This document shows positions 15,199-18,306 of a stretch of 18,306 nt of DNA, one piece after another. Both the position numbers and the translations under genes were made by a program. Each line of letters opens with the position of its first letter. Position 1 is the first letter of the stretch. Under the pieces are notes generated by a model. That model did no database searches. It was not told the origin of the DNA and saw only the letters and a list, made by a program, of their open reading frames with translations. Origin of the DNA: CAZLBV01 sp964557845 (lineage in GTDB: Bacteria > Acidobacteriota > Aminicenantia > Aminicenantales > Aminicenantaceae); the NCBI GenBank assembly GCA_964557845.1, contig CAZLBV010000200.1, forward strand, positions 1 to 18,306. The letters run 5' to 3'.

Positions 15199-15394
15199 CA
15201 AAACATAATAGACCTAATCCTAATTATTTTCATTTACTTCGATCCAGGTAAGCATTGCTCGGAGAATGAATGGATTTTATTAATCATAAATGTTAGGATA
15301 GATGCTGATACAGTTTTTAAAATAACAAATAAAGACAGATCTATGGGCACATATGCCTTTTAGATTTAAATCAATTTAAAAAAAGGAGATTTAC
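15199..15394. other. AT-rich noncoding region upstream of the ferritin-like gene
   Basis: About 196 nt with no plausible reading frame. It contains the separated inverted repeat ATCCTAA (15217-15223) / TTAGGAT (15293-15299) and the palindrome GATTTAAATC (15363-15372) shortly before the ribosome binding site of the ferritin-like gene. A candidate promoter is listed separately. Nothing else is recognisable. Confidence 0.3.
15255..15283 (+). promoter_or_regulatory. candidate promoter of the ferritin-like/thioesterase pair
   Basis: TTGCTC (15255-15260), a 17-nt spacer and TATTAA (15278-15283) form a plausible but imperfect sigma70-type promoter. It would give a leader of roughly 105 nt before ATG 15395, long enough to hold the GATTTAAATC palindrome. 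I saw no clear iron-box. Confidence 0.28.
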
Positions 15395-15700
15395 ATGCCA
15401 GAATTTAGCAGTCCCTTCGCCCTTCTTAAAAACGATCGAAAGCTTACCGAAGAAGAACTAATCCGGGCTATTCGATTTATGATCGCGGCTGAATATGAAG
15501 CTATTCAGCTTTACCAGCAAACCGCGGAAAGCACAGACAACAAACTAGCCAAAGAAGTCCTTATCGATATCGCCAATGAGGAAAAAGAGCATGCCGGTGA
15601 GTTTCTCCGCCTTCTGCACGAACTGGATCCGGAAGAGGAAAATTTTTACAAAGACGGATATGAAGAAGTGGAGGAAATGATCGAAAAGCTGAAAAAATAA
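15395..15700 (+). CDS. small ferritin-like protein resembling encapsulated ferritin (EncFtn)
   Basis: A 101-aa two-helix ferritin-like protein. Helix 1 carries AAEYEAIQLY (31-40) and helix 2 carries NEEKEHAGEF (61-70). Aligned by eye with the encapsulated ferritin of Rhodospirillum rubrum as I remember it, E33, E63 and H66 fall on its iron ligands (E32, E62, H65) and Y40 on Y39. Such half-ferritins dimerise to build one ferroxidase centre at the interface and need an encapsulin shell to store iron. Here the protein ends in EVEEMIEKLKK with no obvious encapsulin-targeting peptide, and the next gene is not an encapsulin. Start: AAAAAAAGGAG-ATTTAC-ATG. The closest alternative label is a rubrerythrin-type ferritin-like protein without rubredoxin domain; full rubrerythrins have four helices and about 140-190 residues. 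Probable role: iron oxidation or peroxide defence in the cytoplasm. Confidence 0.8.
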   Translation: MPEFSSPFALLKNDRKLTEEELIRAIRFMIAAEYEAIQLYQQTAESTDNKLAKEVLIDIANEEKEHAGEFLRLLHELDPEEENFYKDGYEEVEEMIEKLKK

Positions 15701-15718
15701 ATTACCCGGAATATCAGC

Positions 15719-16249
15719 TTGTATCCCTATTTACGTTTTCTGAGTGTCTTATTAAAAGCAAAATTTAAGCCGCCTTTAGATATAGAGAAAGAAAGTCTAC
15801 TCAAAATGCGGGTATTCTTTGGGGATATAGATTTTTATCCGGAATTGAATAACGGGCGGCACCTTACATTGATGGACTTGGGCCGGTTCGATCTGGCCGT
15901 GAGAACCGGTTTATTGAAGTCAGTCCATAAACAAAAATGGGGATTTGCAGTTGCCGGCGCCAGTGTGCGCTACCGGCATCGCATCAAGTTCTTTTGGCGT
16001 TTCCGTCTCCATACCAGGCTCGTTGCGGTTGATGAGCGCTGGTTTTATTTTCATCAACGCACCATACGAAAGGGAACCATTCATTCTGCGGCATTGATAA
16101 GGGCAGGCGTCACCAGTAAACAAGGCATCGTGCCGGTAAAAGAAGTTCTAGAAGTCATGGGCATTTCCGATTGGAATCCGGGCATGCCGGAATGGGTTCA
16201 AGCTTGGGCCGCAGCAGAGGAATTAAGACCCTGGGAAGCATTGGTTTAA
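15719..16249 (+). CDS. acyl-CoA thioesterase-like hotdog-fold protein (4HBT/THEM6-like)
   Basis: A 176-aa single-domain hotdog protein. The motif MRVFFGDIDFYPELNNGRHLTLMDLGRFDLAVRTGLL (read in parts: D36, N44-N45, D53) is the familiar 'D.D...HMNN..Y..l.D..R' of the 4HBT family with His-Leu after NNGR. The rest alternates strands and a short helix as expected (VAGASVRYRHRIKFFWRF, WFYFHQRTIRKG). It probably cleaves an acyl-thioester or binds a fatty acyl group; specificity is unknown. No ATG is available: the frame starts with TTG at 15719, only 18 nt after the stop of the ferritin-like gene, with a weak CGGA upstream, so translation is likely coupled to that gene. The two genes form a pair without an obvious functional link. 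Confidence 0.72.
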   Translation: MYPYLRFLSVLLKAKFKPPLDIEKESLLKMRVFFGDIDFYPELNNGRHLTLMDLGRFDLAVRTGLLKSVHKQKWGFAVAGASVRYRHRIKFFWRFRLHTRLVAVDERWFYFHQRTIRKGTIHSAALIRAGVTSKQGIVPVKEVLEVMGISDWNPGMPEWVQAWAAAEELRPWEALV

Positions 16250-16282
16250 GATTGGGGAGAATACTAATCGTTTTCAAATCAT

Positions 16283-16312
16283 TTAACCTGTATTAATTAG
16301 GTTAATTATAAA
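16283..16312 (+). promoter_or_regulatory. inverted repeat and candidate promoter upstream of the M24 peptidase
   Basis: TTAACCT (16283-16289) and AGGTTAA (16299-16305) form a perfect 7-bp inverted repeat with a 9-nt spacer, an operator-like arrangement. TATAAA (16307-16312), with TTAACC at 18-nt spacing as a poor -35, would place the repeat across the core promoter and transcription start near 16319, just before the AAGGAG ribosome binding site. Confidence 0.35.
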
Positions 16313-16337
16313 ATCATATAAAGGAGATGTCATACCA

Positions 16338-17603
16338 ATGGAAAGACGTGACTTTATTAAAGTTTCCATGGGAGCGGCTGCCGGAGCAGCCTTTACTCAA
16401 TCATGCTCACCCAAGAATAAAAACCAGGTGAGTTCTGACCCCATCAGCGGGCTTAAACCCATGATAGGCGAGGTAGTCCCCATCTCTGATGAGGAGCGGC
16501 AAGGACGGATCGAAAAAGCCCGGAGGTTGATGCGTGAAAACAATATTGCCGCCATCTACCTCGAAGGCGGATCCAGCCTGTTCTATTTCACCGGCGTTCA
16601 GTGGTGGAACAGCGAAAGAATGTTCGCTCTGGTTGTTCCGGCTCAGGGCGAGCTGGCCTGGGTATGCCCGGCCTTTGAAAAGGATAGAGCCCTGGAACTC
16701 ATTCGCTTCGGCAGCGACATCCGCACCTGGGAAGAACATGAAAGCCCCTATAAAAGGGTGGCGGAGATATTCTCTGACCGGGGAATACAAACCGGCCGGA
16801 TCGGTATGGAAGAGCGCGTGCGCTTCTTTCTGTACGACGGGATCCGCAAGGAAGCACCGCAGCTTGAATACACCAGCGCCGATCCTGTAACCATCGGCTG
16901 CCGGGTGATCAAATCTCCGGCAGAAATAGCCCTCATGCAGAAAGCCAATGACATTACTCTGGAAGCCTATAAGACTACTGTCGCCATGCTGGAAAAGGGA
17001 ATGACCCAGCATGATATCCGCGGGATCAGCAGCCAGGCCCATGCCGCCCTCGGCGCCGGCGGCAGTATCGGCGCGCAGATCGCGGAAGCCTCCATCAATC
17101 CCCACGGCAGCATCAAGCGTATCGAGCTCAAGGAGGGAGATATAATCCTGATGGACGGAGGCTGCAGCGTCGACGGCTATCGTTCGGACATAAGCCGCAC
17201 CATTGTTTTCGGCGAGCCCACCCAGCGCCAGCGGGAGATGTGGAACCTGGCCAAAAAAGCCCAGACCGCACTGTTTGAGGCCGCCGGTGTCGGCGTCCCC
17301 TGCGAAGATGTGGATGCAGCGGCCCGCCAGGTCTATGTGGATTTTGGATTTCCCGGCGGATATGAGCTTCCCGGCTGTCCCCATAGAGCCGGACATGGGA
17401 TCGGACTGGACGGGCACGAGTGGACCTATTTAGTCAAAGGCAACCAGCAACCCATGCAGCCGGGTATGTGCTTTACCAACGAGCCCATGCTGGTGGTTCC
17501 AGAGGAATTCGGCATCCGGCTGGAAGATGACTTTTACATCACCGAGGACGGCCCCAAGTACTTCACCCAGCCTAGCCCCTCCATCGATGAGCCTTTTGCT
17601 TGA
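16338..17603 (+). CDS. exported M24 metallopeptidase (Xaa-Pro aminopeptidase-like) with Tat signal
   Basis: A 421-aa 'pita-bread' metallopeptidase that removes N-terminal residues before proline, or a related creatinase/prolidase. ERRDFIKVSMGAAAGAA (2-18) is a Tat signal and is followed by FTQSC (C23), which could be a weak lipobox, so the protein may be a Tat-exported lipoprotein. The creatinase-type N-domain covers about 52-190 and the M24 domain about 200-410. All five metal ligands are present: D273 (LMDGG), D284 (RSDISRT), H353 (GHGIG), E382 (TNEP) and E396 (RLEDD). AAGGAGATG lies upstream of the ATG. The gene is visibly more GC-rich than most others here. It stands alone before trpS. 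Peptide use in the envelope or maturation of exported proteins are possible roles; the exact peptide specificity cannot be read. Confidence 0.9.
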   Translation: MERRDFIKVSMGAAAGAAFTQSCSPKNKNQVSSDPISGLKPMIGEVVPISDEERQGRIEKARRLMRENNIAAIYLEGGSSLFYFTGVQWWNSERMFALVVPAQGELAWVCPAFEKDRALELIRFGSDIRTWEEHESPYKRVAEIFSDRGIQTGRIGMEERVRFFLYDGIRKEAPQLEYTSADPVTIGCRVIKSPAEIALMQKANDITLEAYKTTVAMLEKGMTQHDIRGISSQAHAALGAGGSIGAQIAEASINPHGSIKRIELKEGDIILMDGGCSVDGYRSDISRTIVFGEPTQRQREMWNLAKKAQTALFEAAGVGVPCEDVDAAARQVYVDFGFPGGYELPGCPHRAGHGIGLDGHEWTYLVKGNQQPMQPGMCFTNEPMLVVPEEFGIRLEDDFYITEDGPKYFTQPSPSIDEPFA

Positions 17604-17761
17604 TCCTGGTGAAATCAACCTTATCTCGCCTGGATTATTTCCACTGATAATAATGACAAAATTAAGGCTTAGGTAACCGGATTACTTCTCATTTTTATTA
17701 ACTTGCATTCTCCGTAGCTCTCATGTTAAAAAACTCTGTATAGTTTTCATTGGAGGAGCAG

Positions 17762-18306
17762 ATGAAATTCGAGAAGCGCGTCATGAGCGGAATCCAGCCG
17801 ACCGGAGACATCCACATCGGAAACTACCTCGGCGCCGTAAAACACTGGGTGGAACTGACCAAAAAATATCCTTGCTTTTATGTGATCGTAGATTATCATG
17901 CCATCACCATCACCTATGATGTTCCCCATTTCCAGGAGCACATATTTCAGGCCGCCATGGTTAATGCTGCCTGCGGACTGATGCCAGGCACTTGCCTGTT
18001 ATTCATCCAGTCGCATGTACCGGAACATACGGAATTAGGCTGGATCTTCAATTCCTGCGCCATGGTGGGCAGGCTCACCAACATGACCCAATTCAAGGAA
18101 AAATCCAAGCAGCACCAAGAAAATATCAATGCCGGCCTTCTGGTTTATCCCATCCTTCAGGCCGCTGATATCCTCCTTTACAAAGCCTCACTCGTGCCTG
18201 TAGGCGAAGACCAGCTCCAGCACCTGGAACTGACCAGGGAGATCGCCCGGAACTTCAACTCCCGCTTTGGGGAAATTTTTCCCATGCCGAAGGCCTGCGG
18301 CCGGTC
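17762..18306 (+). CDS. trpS: tryptophanyl-tRNA synthetase (3' end outside window)
   Basis: The first 181 codons of tryptophanyl-tRNA synthetase, which charges tRNA-Trp in the cytoplasm. SGIQPTGDIHIGNYLGA (9-25) contains the class I HIGH-type signature HIGN (18-21). Conserved TrpRS segments follow: VIVDYHAIT, SHVPEHTELGW, GRLTNMTQFKEK, AGLLVYPILQAADILLY and VPVGEDQLQHLELTREIA with the tryptophan-site residues. The KMSKS loop lies beyond the window edge. Start: TTGGAGGAGCAG-ATG gives a strong ribosome binding site. The 158 nt before it hold no recognisable T-box or leader; a TATAGT (17739-17744) within a small AAAACT/AGTTTT stem is the only promoter-like element. Confidence 0.95.
   Translation, partial: MKFEKRVMSGIQPTGDIHIGNYLGAVKHWVELTKKYPCFYVIVDYHAITITYDVPHFQEHIFQAAMVNAACGLMPGTCLLFIQSHVPEHTELGWIFNSCAMVGRLTNMTQFKEKSKQHQENINAGLLVYPILQAADILLYKASLVPVGEDQLQHLELTREIARNFNSRFGEIFPMPKACGR

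Noticed and set aside
16407..17417. 336-codon open frame antisense to the M24 peptidase
   Set aside because: It lies fully opposite a gene with all catalytic residues, arises from the GC-rich codon use of that gene, and shows no recognisable domain or ribosome binding site.

Overview
The window looks like chromosomal DNA of a free-living bacterium, most plausibly from the Acidobacteriota/Aminicenantes side of the tree. That placement is an inference. It rests on a VWFA-related 'Acidobacterial domain' protein, many exported oxidoreductases with the N-terminal RR-[DS]-F-[IL]-K twin-arginine motif, DUF6807 proteins, a TreT-type trehalose synthase and sigma70-like promoters. I see no tRNA, rRNA, CRISPR array, insertion sequence or phage gene.

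Layout. (1) 1-2962, minus strand: a Tat-exported aldo/keto reductase with a C-terminal 2[4Fe-4S] domain (cut by the window edge) and a Tat-exported FAD oxidoreductase of the phytoene-desaturase type. (2) 3155-5494, plus: a Tat-exported Gfo/Idh/MocA dehydrogenase followed 18 nt later by a membrane-anchored DUF6807 (PmoA-like) protein. (3) 5636-7006, plus: a soluble two-PAS, HisKA_2-type histidine kinase. (4) 7007-7180: an AT-rich convergent intergenic region with two inverted DnaA-box-like sites. (5) 7181-7825, minus: a LUD-domain protein. (6) 7938-10158, plus: a Tat-exported enolase-superfamily enzyme followed 16 nt later by a second, secreted DUF6807 protein. (7) 10213-11492, minus: an E1-beta dehydrogenase subunit preceded by an 89-aa gene that looks like E1-alpha without its core. 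(8) 11652-11810, plus: a 52-aa unknown ORF. (9) 11912-13846: a VWFA-related gene (minus) and a receiver-domain gene (plus) that meet head to head, both lacking their N-termini. (10) 13841-15195, minus: treT and, upstream of it with an ATGA overlap, the C-terminal remnant of an unrecognised gene. (11) 15395-16249, plus: a small EncFtn-like ferritin and a hotdog thioesterase. (12) 16338-17603, plus: a Tat-signal M24 peptidase. (13) 17762-end: trpS, cut by the window edge.

How the genes may work together. Segments 1, 2 and 6 look like an envelope-located oxidative catabolic set, probably acting on a sugar, sugar acid or glycoside. It combines NAD(P)-, FAD-, Fe-S- and Mg-dependent enzymes exported folded through Tat. 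Each of the two DUF6807 proteins is paired closely with one exported enzyme. This two-module arrangement is the best candidate here for an undescribed system, but no substrate can be read from sequence.

The second theme is gene decay between about 11.2 and 15.2 kb. Four loci (E1-alpha, VWFA/receiver head-to-head, tandem receiver, remnant upstream of treT) look like products of clean internal deletions that left flanking reading frames and start/stop overlaps intact. Either this is a deletion-prone segment of the genome, or the assembly has dropped sequence there.
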